Below are positions 18,765 to 27,782 of a DNA stretch of 41,499 nucleotides, piece by piece; within the stretch, counting starts at the first letter, position 1; each line of letters begins with the position of its first letter. Below the pieces are notes generated by a model, which did no database searches, had not been told where the DNA came from, and saw only the letters and a program-made list of their open reading frames with translations. The stretch lies in the NCBI GenBank assembly GCA_030528325.1, contig JAUMZD010000030.1, forward strand, positions 1 to 41,499. Direction: 5' to 3'. The stretch comes from Lautropia sp. (GTDB lineage: Bacteria > Pseudomonadota > Gammaproteobacteria > Burkholderiales > Burkholderiaceae_E). Made by a program: the position numbers and the translations under genes.

Positions 18765-19190
18765 TCAGCGCGTCTGGATCAGGGTGATGCGCCCGCTGTA
18801 ACGGCCGTCCTGGCGGAACACCTTGTACTGGCGGGGACCGTCCGGGTAGAGCCGGTAGCAGTCTTCGGCGTTCTGGCGCACACCCTTGAAACGGGAGCAG
18901 TAGCCCGTGTCCGTGAAACGGATCTTGCCGTTGACGGCGCCGGTTTCCCAGAAGATGCGCAGGTTCCCGTCGCCGAAGGTGACACCATTGCCCCGGGCGC
19001 CGTTGCTGCCCTCCCAGCGATAGCGGGCATGGTTGAGCAGGGCGCGGGTCTGCTTGCCGGACAGTGGCTGTGTGCCCTGCGTCTTCAGACTTTCCTCGGA
19101 AGGGCGGGCAGGTTCCAGCAGCGAACAGCCGGACAGGATCAGAAAGGCGAGCACGAGGGTGCTGCGATGGGGGATGGCAGGCGTTTTCAT
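18765..19190 (-). CDS. DUF995-like lipoprotein
   Basis: A 141-residue putative lipoprotein. The N-terminus has a basic start, a hydrophobic core and the lipobox ILSGC (Cys22). The mature domain has RYRWEGSNGARGNGVTFGDGNLRIFWETG, GKIRFTDTGYCSRFKGVR and CYRLYPDGPRQYKVFRQDGRYSGRI segments that match the DUF995 family, small envelope proteins of unknown function with a conserved Cys pair. It lies between the large membrane protein gene and the mechanosensitive channel gene on the same strand, 64 and 139 bp away, so co-transcription is possible. Confidence 0.8.
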   Translation of the reverse strand: MKTPAIPHRSTLVLAFLILSGCSLLEPARPSEESLKTQGTQPLSGKQTRALLNHARYRWEGSNGARGNGVTFGDGNLRIFWETGAVNGKIRFTDTGYCSRFKGVRQNAEDCYRLYPDGPRQYKVFRQDGRYSGRITLIQTR

Positions 19191-19254
19191 CCGCTCATCA
19201 TAGCCGGTTCGTGGGTGGGGGGCGTTGCCTTGTCGGTGTCCGCCCGATGAAACC

Positions 19255-21822
19255 TCAGGCCGTCAGCTGGATGTCCTCCCGCTTTAGTGCCTTGTAGATC
19301 TGCAGGCACAGATCGCTGCGCACGGCGTTGATCCGGTCGGTCTTCGCCGTCCAGGCGAACAGCTTGAAATGCATGCCCGAGTTGGTGAAGTCGGCGAACT
19401 GGGCGTTGGGGGCCGGGGACGCCAGGATGTCCTCATGCCCCCGGGCGATGTCGGTCAGGAGCGTCATGACCCGTTCCGGATCATTGCCGTAGGTGACGGT
19501 GATGGCGATCTCCAGACGTCGCTGGGGATCGGTCAGCGTCCAGTTCACGACCTGATTGGAGATCAGCTGCGAATTGGGCACGATCACGTCCGCCCCCGCA
19601 CCGGTGCGCAGCACGCTGGCGCGGATGCCGATGCGCTGCACGCGCCCGCTCTGGCCCGACAGATCGACCGAATCCCCCACCTTGACGGGCCGGGCGAACA
19701 GCACGATCAGCCCCGAGACGAAGTTGTTGACGATACTCTGCAGGCCGAAGCCCACACCCACACCGATGGCGCTGGCGAAGATCGTGAAGCGGTCAAGGCT
19801 GATACCGGTGGCGGCCACAGCCAGCAGTACCCCGCCGATCAGCAGCAGGTAGTTCAGCACCGTGCTGAAGGCATAGGGAATGCCGCGCGGTAACGAGATC
19901 CGGCTGAAAACCTCCTGGTCCAGCACGTAGCGAACCAGGCGCGACAGCAGCAGCGAGCCCCAGATGATGGCGCCGAAGCGCAGGATGTCGCCGAGTGAAA
20001 TGCTGAGCTGGCCGATGCGAAGCGGTGAGGCCAGAAACTTGTTGAGGCCGTCCCAGACCGGGTTCAGCAGCATCAGCTGATCCAGTGCGCTGCCCACCCA
20101 CAGGGCGATGGCGGCCCATCTGATCAGCTTCGACAGCCGCTGTTCGATCAGCGGGGTGTCGTGCACCATCATCTTCAACTGGTTCAGCGGCCACAGACGC
20201 AGGGACAGGCGCATCAGTGCGCCGCAGACCAGCGCACAGGTGAAGAGGATCATCGCGCTGAACAGCGAGTTCAGCGTGGCCTGCGAGGCGAAACGGCCCA
20301 GCCGGGTGAAGCCGGCCAGATCGGCCAGGAGCGCCAGGACGCAACCGGCCAGCACGGCGACGATGACGTAGCCGGTGCGTTTCAGCGCCCGCTCTCGCCG
20401 GTTGTCGGTAGGCGGGTGCTGGACGGCGTCTTCGCTGATGTCGCTGTCGCCGGAAATGGACTGGTTCTCCGCTTCAGCCTCGGCCATCATGGCCGCAAGC
20501 GCCTGTTTGCGCCGGTGGAGCAGGAAGATCAGCACGGCGATCGTGGCCAGCATCTGCCCCTGGAAGAACAGCCGCTCCAGTACCGGCCCTGGCAGAAAGA
20601 CATCGGGAACCTGGTTGAAGGCATACATCGCCAGCAGCCAGTACAGGTAGGGGGCCAGATAAGGCGGTGCAATCTGGCGCAGCAGCATCACGCTGGGTAC
20701 CAGCGCAGCCAGCAGCAGGACCAGACGCATGCTGGCGGGTGCGTAGGAGAGGGCCATGCTGGTGACGGCCACCGTGGTCAGCAGGCTGACGGAGAACGGG
20801 GCCCCCAGGAGCCATCGCACCGTGGGCATCCGGCGGGCCTGCTCCACCCGCGGGTCGGTGCGTCGGCTCAGCTTCAGGAGCGTGGCATACAGCACGATGA
20901 ACAGCGCGGCCAGACCCAGCGACAGACCCATGCGGGCACGCAGGTACATCGTCGTGGATTCGGCCACCGCCAGCAGCTTCTGCACACCGGTGCCGGTGGC
21001 GTCACTGCTGGCCTGTTTCGCGGCATCCGGGGTGCCGGCCGCACCGTAGAGCTGTGGCGAGTCCGCCTGGAACAGCGTGTCGAGCGAGTTCGTCAGCGTG
21101 TTCTTCAGCAGGTTCTGCTCGGCATTGACATTGGCCAGCAGCTTGCTGCTCTGGGTTTGCAGATCGAACAGGGTGTTGCGTACCTGGTCGGCGTTCTTTC
21201 GCGCGCTGTCGATCGAGCCCAGCAGATCCCTGATCCGGTTGCGGATGCTGTCCGGGGTGTCCTCGCCTGAAATGGCTGCCTGGGTGCTTTCCCAGACCTT
21301 CTGCATCTGGGCCAGCTGGTTCTGGGCCTGCTGGATGCTTTCGGCAATGCCGGTCAGCCGTTTGTCGAGCAGGCCGACTTCCGTGTGAAGCTCCCGCCAG
21401 ACCGGCTGGAAGTTCCGCATCTGGCGCAGGTTGGCGGTGGCCATGACACTGCGGCTGCGGCGTTTGGCGATGGTCACCTCCGAGCTCAGTTGAACCTGCT
21501 GGCGCTTGATCTGTGTGAACAGGGGCCCCATCTGCAGCGCCTCACGGATCACGGCCAGCGAGTTCTCGTCACGTTCGGCACGCGAGACGAGGTTGGCACT
21601 GGCGATCGGCGCAGGGGCTGGTGGCGGGGCGGGCGCATCGGCCGGCGGGCTCCTGTCCTGCGCAGCAGACTTGGCTGGCGCTGGTGCGGCGGCTGGCATG
21701 CCGTGCCAGAAGCCCAGCAGCAGCACGGCCAGCAGACTGGCCATCATCAGATAGAAGCCCGGGCTGCGCCGGGCTGCGGGGGGCTTCAGGCGGGTGACCG
21801 CCAGGATCTGATCGGTTCTCAT
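19255..21822 (-). CDS. Large MscS-type mechanosensitive channel (DUF3772-like N-terminus)
   Basis: An 855-residue inner-membrane channel that should open on membrane tension to release solutes during osmotic downshock. An N-terminal hydrophobic signal/anchor (about 22-42) and a Pro/Ala linker lead to a long helical, coiled-coil-rich periplasmic domain (about 80-290), then about eight extra membrane helices. The MscS core is at the C-terminus: the pore-lining helix ASAIGVGVGFGLQSIVNNF (683-701), FARPVKVGDSVDL, the beta domain with GAGADVIVPNSQLIS and NWTLTDPQRR, and the alpha/beta end. Size and layout resemble the MscK/YbiO/DUF3772 group rather than the 286-residue MscS. It is the first gene of a three-gene minus-strand run. 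Confidence 0.92.
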   Translation of the reverse strand: MRTDQILAVTRLKPPAARRSPGFYLMMASLLAVLLLGFWHGMPAAAPAPAKSAAQDRSPPADAPAPPPAPAPIASANLVSRAERDENSLAVIREALQMGPLFTQIKRQQVQLSSEVTIAKRRSRSVMATANLRQMRNFQPVWRELHTEVGLLDKRLTGIAESIQQAQNQLAQMQKVWESTQAAISGEDTPDSIRNRIRDLLGSIDSARKNADQVRNTLFDLQTQSSKLLANVNAEQNLLKNTLTNSLDTLFQADSPQLYGAAGTPDAAKQASSDATGTGVQKLLAVAESTTMYLRARMGLSLGLAALFIVLYATLLKLSRRTDPRVEQARRMPTVRWLLGAPFSVSLLTTVAVTSMALSYAPASMRLVLLLAALVPSVMLLRQIAPPYLAPYLYWLLAMYAFNQVPDVFLPGPVLERLFFQGQMLATIAVLIFLLHRRKQALAAMMAEAEAENQSISGDSDISEDAVQHPPTDNRRERALKRTGYVIVAVLAGCVLALLADLAGFTRLGRFASQATLNSLFSAMILFTCALVCGALMRLSLRLWPLNQLKMMVHDTPLIEQRLSKLIRWAAIALWVGSALDQLMLLNPVWDGLNKFLASPLRIGQLSISLGDILRFGAIIWGSLLLSRLVRYVLDQEVFSRISLPRGIPYAFSTVLNYLLLIGGVLLAVAATGISLDRFTIFASAIGVGVGFGLQSIVNNFVSGLIVLFARPVKVGDSVDLSGQSGRVQRIGIRASVLRTGAGADVIVPNSQLISNQVVNWTLTDPQRRLEIAITVTYGNDPERVMTLLTDIARGHEDILASPAPNAQFADFTNSGMHFKLFAWTAKTDRINAVRSDLCLQIYKALKREDIQLTA

Positions 21823-22128
21823 GCGCGCAGTTTACTGTTCGCACGGTCTGCCTGATGGGGATTGCCCCCGCGTGGGGATGACCGGCTGATCGGGGACGAT
21901 CCGGCGTCGAACGCGTTGTTTTCTGCTCGTCAGACGGCAGCCACACGCTCTAGGAGCTTGGGCGGTAGGAATCGCGAAGGCGAAAATCGGCCCCGCCGAG
22001 CACAGTTTGTGCCCGATTCGCCGCCCCATAGCCGGTGCTATGGGGCAAGAAGCGGGTGCAAAATGGGCCGGCGCGGCCGGTTTGCAGCCTGCGACTTTCC
22101 TGCCGCCGGTCCGGCGTCCCGGCCTGAC
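21823..22128. other. Intergenic region filled mainly by repeat C
   Basis: The 306-bp gap between ahpF (ending at 22129) and the mscS-type gene is occupied over half its length by a family C element (21950-22110). It contains a perfect hairpin GCCCCATAGC-CGGT-GCTATGGGGC (22023-22046) that could slow transcription leaving ahpF, although no T tract follows on either strand. The promoter of the mscS-type gene must lie at 21823-21950 but was not recognised. Confidence 0.5.
21950..22110. repeat. Repeat family C, copy 3, both arms with a hairpin insert
   Basis: The left arm AGGAGCTTGGGCGGTAGGAA then TCGCGAAGGCGAAAATCGG, and the right arm GCGCGGCCGGTTTGCAGCC then TGCGACTTTCCTGCCGCC, match the element at 67-145. 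About 75 bp including a perfect 10-bp-stem hairpin lie between the arms and are absent from copy 1. It is preceded by ACACGCTC, the end of family A. Confidence 0.7.
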
Positions 22129-23682
22129 TCAGCTGCGGATCAGGTAATCGAAGGCCGACAGGGCTGCCTTGGCGCCTTCGCCGGCGGCGATCACGATCTG
22201 CTTGTACGGCGTCGTGGTGGCGTCACCGGCCGCGAACACGCCGGGCATCGAGGTCTGGCCACGGGCATCCACTTCGATCTCGCCGGTACGGCTCAGGTTC
22301 ACGGCCCCTTTCAGGAAGTCCGTGTTCGGCATCAGGCCGATCTGGATGAACACCCCGGCCAGCGCTTCCTGGTGCAGGGTGTCGGTGGCACGATCCTTGT
22401 AGGTCACGGCGCCGACCTTGTCGCCGTCGGCCAGGATCCCGGTGACCTGCACGTTTTTCAGGATCTTCACGTTCGGCAGGCTCTCCAGCTTGCGCTGCAG
22501 TACTGCGTCGGCCCGCAGTTCGGGCATGAACTCGAAGAGCGTGACGTGATCGACGATGCCGGCCAGGTCGATGGCAGCCTCGACGCCGGAGTTGCCGCCA
22601 CCCACCACGGCTACGGGCTTGCCCTTGAAGAGCGGGCCGTCGCAGTGCGGGCAGAAGGTGACGCCACGGTTGCGGTATTCCTGCTCGCCCGGCACGTTCA
22701 GGCTGCGCCAGCGGGCGCCGGTGGCGAGGATCACGGTGCGACTCTTCAGCGTGGCGCCGTTGGCCAGCGTGACCGTCACCATGTTGGCCGCTTCGTCACG
22801 GGCGATGCCGGTGACGCGCTGCAGGTTCATGATGTCCACGTCGTAGGCGCGCACATGCTGCTCGAGCGCCTGAGCGAACTTCGGCCCTTCGGTCTCCAGC
22901 ACCGAGATGTAGTTCTCGATCGACATCGTGTCGAGCACCTGTCCGCCGAAGCGCTCCGCCACGACCCCGGTGCGGATGCCCTTGCGGGCTGCATAGACGG
23001 CAGCGGCGGCGCCGGCCGGGCCACCGCCCACCACCAGCACGTCGAAAGGCGCCTTTTCCGATAGCCGGGCTGCATCACGCTCGGCACTGCCCGTGTCGAG
23101 GCGGGCCAGGATTTCTTCCGCACTCGAGCGGCCCTGGAAGAAGACCTCGCCGTTCAGGAAGACGGTCGGCACGGCCATGATGCTGCGGGTTGCCACCTCG
23201 TCCTGGAACAGGGCGCCGTCGATGGTCGTGACGCGAAAGCGCGGGTTGATCACGGCCATCGCGTTCAGCGCCTGCACCACGTCCGGGCAGTTCTGGCAGC
23301 TGAGCGACATGTAGATCTCGACCTCGTAGCGGCCGTCCAGCGCGGCGATCCGGTCGATCACATCGGCTTCCAGCTTGATCGGGTGCCCCCCGACCTGCAG
23401 CAGCGCCAGCACCAGCGAGGTGAATTCATGACCGAGCGGAATGGCGGCGAAGCGCACACCGATGTCGGTGCCGACCCGGTTGATGGCAAAGGAGGGCTTG
23501 CGCACCTCGGCTGAATCGTCTTCGCGCAGGGTGATCTTGTCCGAGAGTTCGGCAATTTCCTGCAGCAGCGTCTGCATCTCGCGGGCCTTCGCGCCGTCAT
23601 CCAGCGAAGCCACCAGCTCGATCGGCTGCTTCAGGTGGCCGAGATAGGTCTTGAGCTGGGATTTGAGATCGTTGTCGAGCAT
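22129..23682 (-). CDS. ahpF: Alkyl hydroperoxide reductase subunit F
   Basis: A 517-residue flavoprotein disulfide reductase that passes electrons from NADH to the peroxidase AhpC. The N-terminal tandem-thioredoxin domain has its redox pair Cys129/Cys132 (SCQNCPDVV). The FAD-binding [14 protein letters not shown] motif is at about 219-232, the thioredoxin-reductase-type pair Cys344/Cys347 is in FCPHCDG, and the NAD-binding [16 protein letters not shown] and C-terminal [15 protein letters not shown] follow. Length is normal for the family. It lies 278 bp downstream of ahpC on the same strand, with a possible processing or attenuating hairpin between them. It is the usual oxidative-stress pair, typically under OxyR. 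Confidence 0.97.
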   Translation of the reverse strand: MLDNDLKSQLKTYLGHLKQPIELVASLDDGAKAREMQTLLQEIAELSDKITLREDDSAEVRKPSFAINRVGTDIGVRFAAIPLGHEFTSLVLALLQVGGHPIKLEADVIDRIAALDGRYEVEIYMSLSCQNCPDVVQALNAMAVINPRFRVTTIDGALFQDEVATRSIMAVPTVFLNGEVFFQGRSSAEEILARLDTGSAERDAARLSEKAPFDVLVVGGGPAGAAAAVYAARKGIRTGVVAERFGGQVLDTMSIENYISVLETEGPKFAQALEQHVRAYDVDIMNLQRVTGIARDEAANMVTVTLANGATLKSRTVILATGARWRSLNVPGEQEYRNRGVTFCPHCDGPLFKGKPVAVVGGGNSGVEAAIDLAGIVDHVTLFEFMPELRADAVLQRKLESLPNVKILKNVQVTGILADGDKVGAVTYKDRATDTLHQEALAGVFIQIGLMPNTDFLKGAVNLSRTGEIEVDARGQTSMPGVFAAGDATTTPYKQIVIAAGEGAKAALSAFDYLIRS

Positions 23683-23878
23683 GATGGTGTGGTTCTACGT
23701 TTCAGGGTCGGTGCACACGGCCATCGATCAGGAGCCGGATCAACCGGGCGAGACGAACCAGCACGAGCATCAGGGCTGGCTGTTGGGGTCGGGTGCAGGG
23801 GAGGGGGAGAGGGTGTCCGCCGGAACGGATGTGGCGCGTGAACACCTGGGTACCGTACCGAACCGGCGGCTTGTGATC

Positions 23879-23900
23879 GGGCCGGCAAAGGGGCCGGCCC
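23879..23900 (-). other. GC hairpin between ahpC and ahpF
   Basis: GGGCCGGC, a short A/G loop and GCCGGCCC form a strong stem in the 278-bp gap after the ahpC stop. There is no T tract on the minus strand, so it may stabilise the ahpC 3' end or reduce read-through to ahpF rather than terminate fully. Inference from the sequence only. Confidence 0.45.
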
Positions 23901-23960
23901 GACGGATTGGTACGGCCAGCGGGCGAGAATGCCCGGGCGGCCGTGCCGGATCATGGGGGC

Positions 23961-24524
23961 TCAGATCTTGCCGACCAGATCCAGCGAGGGCTTCAGCGTC
24001 TCGGCGCCTTCCTGCCACTTGGCCGGGCACACTTCGCCCGGGTGGGAGGCCACGTACTGGGCGGCCTTGACCTTGCGCAGCAGCTCGCCGGCGTCACGGC
24101 CGATGCCGTTGTCGTGGATTTCGCACAGCTTGATCTTGCCTTCCGGGTCGATCAGGAAGGTGCCACGCAGCGCCAGGCCTTCTTCCTCGATCAGCACGTC
24201 GAAGTTGCGGGCCAGCACGGCGGTCGGGTCGCCCAGCATCGGGTACTGGACCTTCTTGATGGCGTCGGAGGTGTCATGCCATGCCTTGTGGGCAAAGTGC
24301 GTGTCGGTGGACACCGAGTAGATCTCCACGCCCAGCTTCTTGAACTCTTCGTAGCGATCGGCCAGGTCTTCCAGCTCGGTCGGGCATACGAAGGTGAAGT
24401 CGGCCGGGTAGAACACGATCACGTTCCACTTGCCCTTCAGCGTTTCGTCGGTCACTTCAAAGAACTTGCCATTCTGGAAAGCCTGGGCCTTGAACGGCTT
24501 GATTTCGGTATTGATCAACGACAT
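23961..24524 (-). CDS. ahpC: Alkyl hydroperoxide reductase subunit C (peroxiredoxin)
   Basis: A 187-residue typical 2-Cys peroxiredoxin (EC 1.11.1.26) that reduces H2O2, organic peroxides and peroxynitrite in the cytoplasm using AhpF. The peroxidatic Cys47 is in the DFTFVCPTE motif and the resolving Cys166 is in GEVCPAKW. The sequence [16 protein letters not shown] through [17 protein letters not shown] is very close to enterobacterial AhpC. The ATG at 24524 has a good AGAGGAAA ribosome binding site; the frame extends about 35 codons upstream without conserved sequence. Confidence 0.97.
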   Translation of the reverse strand: MSLINTEIKPFKAQAFQNGKFFEVTDETLKGKWNVIVFYPADFTFVCPTELEDLADRYEEFKKLGVEIYSVSTDTHFAHKAWHDTSDAIKKVQYPMLGDPTAVLARNFDVLIEEEGLALRGTFLIDPEGKIKLCEIHDNGIGRDAGELLRKVKAAQYVASHPGEVCPAKWQEGAETLKPSLDLVGKI

Positions 24525-24917
24525 GGGGTTTCCTCTTGAGTGGGTGGCAGGCAGCGCCTGCCAGATGACGTCGGAAGCGGCCTTCGTCCGCCCTGCACCG
24601 CTTCCTGCCGGAGATGGCAGGTGGGGCATGGTGTGATTCTAGAGCGAGCCTCCGGATGATGAGGAGGGATCATCACGTGGGCTGGGGATGGATCGGGCCG
24701 AAGGGGTTTCCTGGCCGGCCAGCCTGGGGCTGGCCGACGATGACCGGACGATCGGACTTCGTGCGAATGATGCGGGTGCTGGCTTGTCAAGTAAATTGAA
24801 TTTAATTAAATGTGCTGATCAATCAAATCTATTGAATGGATAGCCCAAGCTCCCGGGCAACGGCAGCCGCATGGGGCTTGCCGTTGCCCGGCAGCACAGG
24901 GGATCGGTCAGTACCGA
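24525..24917 (-). promoter_or_regulatory. ahpC upstream region
   Basis: A 393-bp gap. On the minus strand there is a -10-like TAGAAT at 24636-24641 with a poor -35, and farther out an A/T-rich block (24785-24840) with a perfect TTGACA at 24785-24790. An ATAG-N7-TGAT arrangement near 24828-24842 only partly fits the OxyR pattern. A very strong hairpin CCGGGCAACGGCA/TGCCGTTGCCCGG (24853-24891) lies 26 bp after the PepSY gene and probably marks its 3' end, although no T tract follows. Confidence 0.4.
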
Positions 24918-25232
24918 TCAGTCGTTGTTGTCAGGCTTGCTCTGCAGGATCTTGCCGTCTTTCGCGTCCACCTTCACGTCGAACACCTCGTTCTGGGGGG
25001 TGACCACTTCCACTTCGTAGTAGAGCATGTCCTGCTTGAATTCCAGCTCGGCCTGGGTGCTGCGGCTGCCCGGATGATGCTTTTCGGCCAGTGCAACGGC
25101 CTCCGGCAGCGAGAGTTTGGCGTTGGACAGGTTGACGGCATCCCGGGGCAGGCTCTGGGCCAGGCTGGCTCCATGGGCAGCCAGACCGGCCATGCCGATC
25201 AGAACGGCGGCGACAGAGGTTTTACGGATCAT
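24918..25232 (-). CDS. Secreted PepSY-domain protein
   Basis: A 104-residue periplasmic protein. A signal peptide (about 1-25, ending SLAQS) is followed by one PepSY domain: KLSLPEAVALAEKHHPGSRSTQAELEF, then MLYYEVEVVTPQNEVFDVKVDAKDGKIL. Small secreted PepSY proteins are often encoded next to two-component systems or peptidases and are thought to be inhibitors or sensors; no partner gene is visible here. A strong TGGAGGAA ribosome binding site precedes the ATG at 25232. Confidence 0.85.
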   Translation of the reverse strand: MIRKTSVAAVLIGMAGLAAHGASLAQSLPRDAVNLSNAKLSLPEAVALAEKHHPGSRSTQAELEFKQDMLYYEVEVVTPQNEVFDVKVDAKDGKILQSKPDNND

Positions 25233-25408
25233 GGAAGATTCCTCCAGTATCAGTGAGTGGATGAACGGGCTGGGCCGGGAGCCCGAACCGCGAAATCATC
25301 TTGCACGGAATGATCAGGGGCTTCATGAACGACCGGCCCTGAAGCCGGGGTTATTGTGTAAAGCTGTTCGACATCCGTGCTTCGGGCCTGCCAGCCATCC
25401 TGCATCAA

Positions 25409-25458
25409 GGGGACATCTCTACTTGGGTCAATGGGGACATGACGACTTTGGGCTAACA
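25409..25458 (+). repeat. Two tandem 24-bp repeats, possible insertion-sequence end remnant
   Basis: GGGGACAT-N4-ACTT(T)GGG occurs twice with a 24-bp period (25409 and 25433), followed by CTAACAAGG. Multiple near-identical repeats of about 20 bp containing GGGGACAT and ACTTTGGG are typical of IS21-type ends as I recall them. No transposase is nearby, so this would be a bare remnant. It lies just upstream of the leuA leader promoter region. Confidence 0.35.
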
Positions 25459-25493
25459 AGGCCGCACGGGATGTGTTGTCGCAGCAGAAAATG

Positions 25494-25502
25494 TGTTAGA
25501 TT
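25494..25502 (+). promoter_or_regulatory. Extended -10 promoter element of the leuA leader
   Basis: TGTTAGATT fits the extended -10 form TGN-TANNNT, with a weak TTGTCG at 25476-25481 as a possible -35. It would start transcription near 25509, only a few bases before the leader peptide ATG at 25511, so the leader mRNA could be nearly leaderless. Inference from spacing only. Confidence 0.35.
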
Positions 25503-25510
25503 CGGCTCTT

Positions 25511-25573
25511 ATGGATACCCGGATCGCATTCGCACTACTGCTACCTCTGTTCGTTCCCTGCGGGCGAAGGTAG
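25511..25573 (+). CDS. leuL: leuA leader peptide
   Basis: A 20-codon open frame (ATG at 25511, TAG at 25571-25573) in front of leuA. It contains four leucine codons within five positions: CTA CTG CTA CCT CTG at 25535-25549, encoding L-L-L-P-L. Such runs of the regulated amino acid are the hallmark of leader peptides in transcription attenuation. The peptide is followed 27 bp later by a strong rho-independent hairpin and then leuA. There is no clear ribosome binding site, perhaps because transcription starts very close to the ATG. Translation is inferred. Confidence 0.75.
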   Translation: MDTRIAFALLLPLFVPCGRR

Positions 25574-25640
25574 TGTCGCGTCTGTCATCGCGGTAACAAT
25601 ACGGCCCGTATGCACCAGCAACGGGCCGTTTTCGTTTTTG
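25559..25640 (+). terminator. leuA attenuator: terminator with competing antiterminator
   Basis: ACGGCCCGT (25601-25609) and ACGGGCCGT (25621-25629) form a perfect 9-bp stem followed by TTTTCGTTTTT, a textbook terminator 62 bp before leuA. TGCGGGC at 25559-25565, near the end of the leader peptide, can pair with GCCCGTA at 25604-25610 (one G-U) and would block the terminator. A ribosome stalled on the Leu codons (25535-25549) leaves that strand free; one that reaches the stop covers it. This fits leucine-starvation antitermination. Confidence 0.8.
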
Positions 25641-25701
25641 ATCGTATCCGCGCTGGCTGGTGTTCCGTCCAACCCTCATTTCCCAAGCGCAGGTAAAGCT
25701 C

Positions 25702-27399
25702 ATGTTGCAACAGCCCGATTTCAAATATCGTCCCTTTCCACCGGTAGGTCTGAAGGATCGCACCTGGCCAGACGCCGTGCTGACCCGGGCGCCGATCTGG
25801 CTGAGCACCGACCTGCGTGATGGCAACCAGGCACTGATCGAGCCGATGGATGTCGAGCGCAAGGTGCAGATGTTCAGGATGCTGGTGGCGATCGGTTTCA
25901 AGGAGATCGAAGTCGGTTTTCCGTCTGCCTCCCAGACCGAGTTCGATTTCGTCCGCCGCTTGATCGACGAGAACCTGATCCCGGATGACGTGACGATCCA
26001 GGTGCTGACCCAGGCCCGGGAGGAGCTGATCCGCCGCACCTTCGAGTCGCTGGTCGGTGCGAAGAAGGCCATCGTCCACGTCTACAACGCCTGTGCGCCG
26101 GTGATGCGCCGGGTGGTGCTGGGGCTGGACGAGGACGGCATCGTCGATCTGGCGGTCACGCAGACGAAACTCGTCAAGCAGCTCACGGCCGAATACCCGG
26201 ACACGGAATGGGGCTTCGAGTATTCCCCCGAGATGTTCTCCGGCACCGAGCTGGCCTTCTCGAAGCGGGTCGTCGATGCCGTCGTCGAGGCCTGGGGCGC
26301 CACGGCCGACAACAGGATCATCATCAACCTGCCCTCCACCGTCGAGCACTCCACGCCGAACATCTTTGCCGACATGATCGAGTGGATGCACCGGAATCTG
26401 GCGAGGCGTGAGGCCATCATCATGTCCGTGCACCCGCACAACGACCGGGGAACCGGCACGGCGGCGGCCGAGCTGGCGCTGATGGCCGGGGCCGATCGCC
26501 TCGAAGGCTGCCTCTTCGGCAACGGCGAGCGCACCGGCAACTGCGATCTGGTCAACGTGGCGCTGAACCTCTACACGCAGGGCGTGAACCCCGGTCTGGA
26601 CTTTTCGGATATCGACGAAATCCGCCGCGTCTACGAGCACTGCAACAAGCTGGGCGTCCACCCGCGTCATCCCTATGTGGGTGATCTGGTCTACACCTCG
26701 TTCTCGGGCTCGCACCAGGACGCGATCAAAAAGGCCTTTTCGGCCCGCAAGGAAGACGACATCTGGGAGATGCCCTATCTGCCGATCGACCCGAAGGATC
26801 TGGGCCGCAGTTACGAGGCCGTCATCCGCGTCAACAGCCAGTCGGGCAAGGGGGGCGTGTCCTACCTGCTGCAGACGGGCTACGGTCTGGATCTGCCGCG
26901 GCGCCTGCAGATCGAGTTCAGTCGGGTGGTGCAACAGGAGATGGACGCCTCCGGCAAGGAATTTCAGGCCAGCGACCTCTGGGCGCTGTTCCGCCGCGAA
27001 TACCGGCTGGACGAGATCGTCGCGCCCCGTCAGCGGGTGCTCTCCGAAACCGATGCCGAGGGCCGCGTCCGCGTCGCACTGAAGGCCGATGTGCAGCTGC
27101 AGGGGCGGACCCTGTCGATCGAGGGCGAGGGAACCGGCCCGATCGACGCCTTCGTGGCGGGGTTGAATGCAGCGGGCGGACGTCAGGTTCGCGTGATGGA
27201 CTATCGTGAGCATGCGATCGGTTCTGGTGCCAATGCACAGGCCGTGGCCTACATCGAGCTGCGTGTCGATGGTGATCAGTCGCTCTTCGGGGTCGGCATG
27301 GATGCCGACATCCTGACGGCCTCGCTGAAGGGCATCCTGTCGGGCCTCTCACGCATGGCGCCACAGATGACGGTCGAGTCCCAGAGCCGGGCAGCCTGA
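25702..27399 (+). CDS. leuA: 2-isopropylmalate synthase
   Basis: A 565-residue 2-isopropylmalate synthase (EC 2.3.3.13), the first committed step of leucine synthesis (acetyl-CoA plus 2-oxoisovalerate). The TIM-barrel motifs are STDLRDGNQ (35-43), with the metal-binding Asp, and [12 protein letters not shown] (243-254), with the metal-binding His pair. The [15 protein letters not shown] loop follows. The C-terminal LeuA dimerisation/regulatory domain (about 440-565) should give leucine feedback inhibition. Length and sequence fit the longer LeuA group that includes the actinobacterial enzymes. The ATG at 25702 follows an AGGTAAAG site; a GTG at 25660 would add 14 residues. The gene is controlled by the attenuator just upstream and ends in a strong terminator. 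Confidence 0.96.
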   Translation: MLQQPDFKYRPFPPVGLKDRTWPDAVLTRAPIWLSTDLRDGNQALIEPMDVERKVQMFRMLVAIGFKEIEVGFPSASQTEFDFVRRLIDENLIPDDVTIQVLTQAREELIRRTFESLVGAKKAIVHVYNACAPVMRRVVLGLDEDGIVDLAVTQTKLVKQLTAEYPDTEWGFEYSPEMFSGTELAFSKRVVDAVVEAWGATADNRIIINLPSTVEHSTPNIFADMIEWMHRNLARREAIIMSVHPHNDRGTGTAAAELALMAGADRLEGCLFGNGERTGNCDLVNVALNLYTQGVNPGLDFSDIDEIRRVYEHCNKLGVHPRHPYVGDLVYTSFSGSHQDAIKKAFSARKEDDIWEMPYLPIDPKDLGRSYEAVIRVNSQSGKGGVSYLLQTGYGLDLPRRLQIEFSRVVQQEMDASGKEFQASDLWALFRREYRLDEIVAPRQRVLSETDAEGRVRVALKADVQLQGRTLSIEGEGTGPIDAFVAGLNAAGGRQVRVMDYREHAIGSGANAQAVAYIELRVDGDQSLFGVGMDADILTASLKGILSGLSRMAPQMTVESQSRAA

Positions 27400-27428
27400 T
27401 CCCCGGCATCTTCCCGACCTGCCGCATG

Positions 27429-27460
27429 GCCCGTCTCCGTCTTTGGAGACGGGCTTTTTT
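27429..27460 (+). terminator. leuA terminator
   Basis: GCCCGTCTCC, loop GTCTTT, GGAGACGGGC, then T6: a perfect 10-bp stem 30 bp after the leuA stop. Confidence 0.93.
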
Positions 27461-27782
27461 ACTGGGGGGTGCAAGCTCCCAGGAGACGCCGCCTTGGCCC
27501 GCGAAGGCGGTGCCAGGGATGCCGGCTGCCCCGACATGGGGGCCGGTTACCCGCCCGATCGGACTTTTCAGTCCGAAGTGTTGTAAATAGGGTGTGAAAT
27601 CAACAGGCTGCCAATGCTTCAAACGCGCTGGTGCAGGGTATAGTTTCCTGCTTTGCCGACAGAGAGGTAGCGGTCTGTCCGTGATCTTTTTTCTGTTCGT
27701 GCCGTGGTGGCACGGCGTAGCCCGTGCGTCTGCGCATCCGGTCTCCTGATAACGGCAGGGTGTCCGACGGGAGCCCGCCAGT
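27461..27782. other. Intergenic region upstream of tamA
   Basis: A 322-bp gap. It holds a short motif GCAAGCTCCCAGG (27471-27483), also seen at repeat C boundaries, a CCGCCTT/AAGGCGG hairpin (27488-27510) and a -10-like TATAGT at 27639-27644 that may drive tamA. No gene was seen. Confidence 0.45.

Noticed and set aside
24785..24842. A full OxyR operator upstream of ahpC
   Set aside because: Only one ATAG half and a partial second half fit the four-block spacing; kept as an A/T-rich promoter region without naming the regulator.
25585..27213. A 542-codon open frame antisense to leuA
   Set aside because: High-GC shadow of leuA; the sense frame has all LeuA motifs and the antisense product has none.
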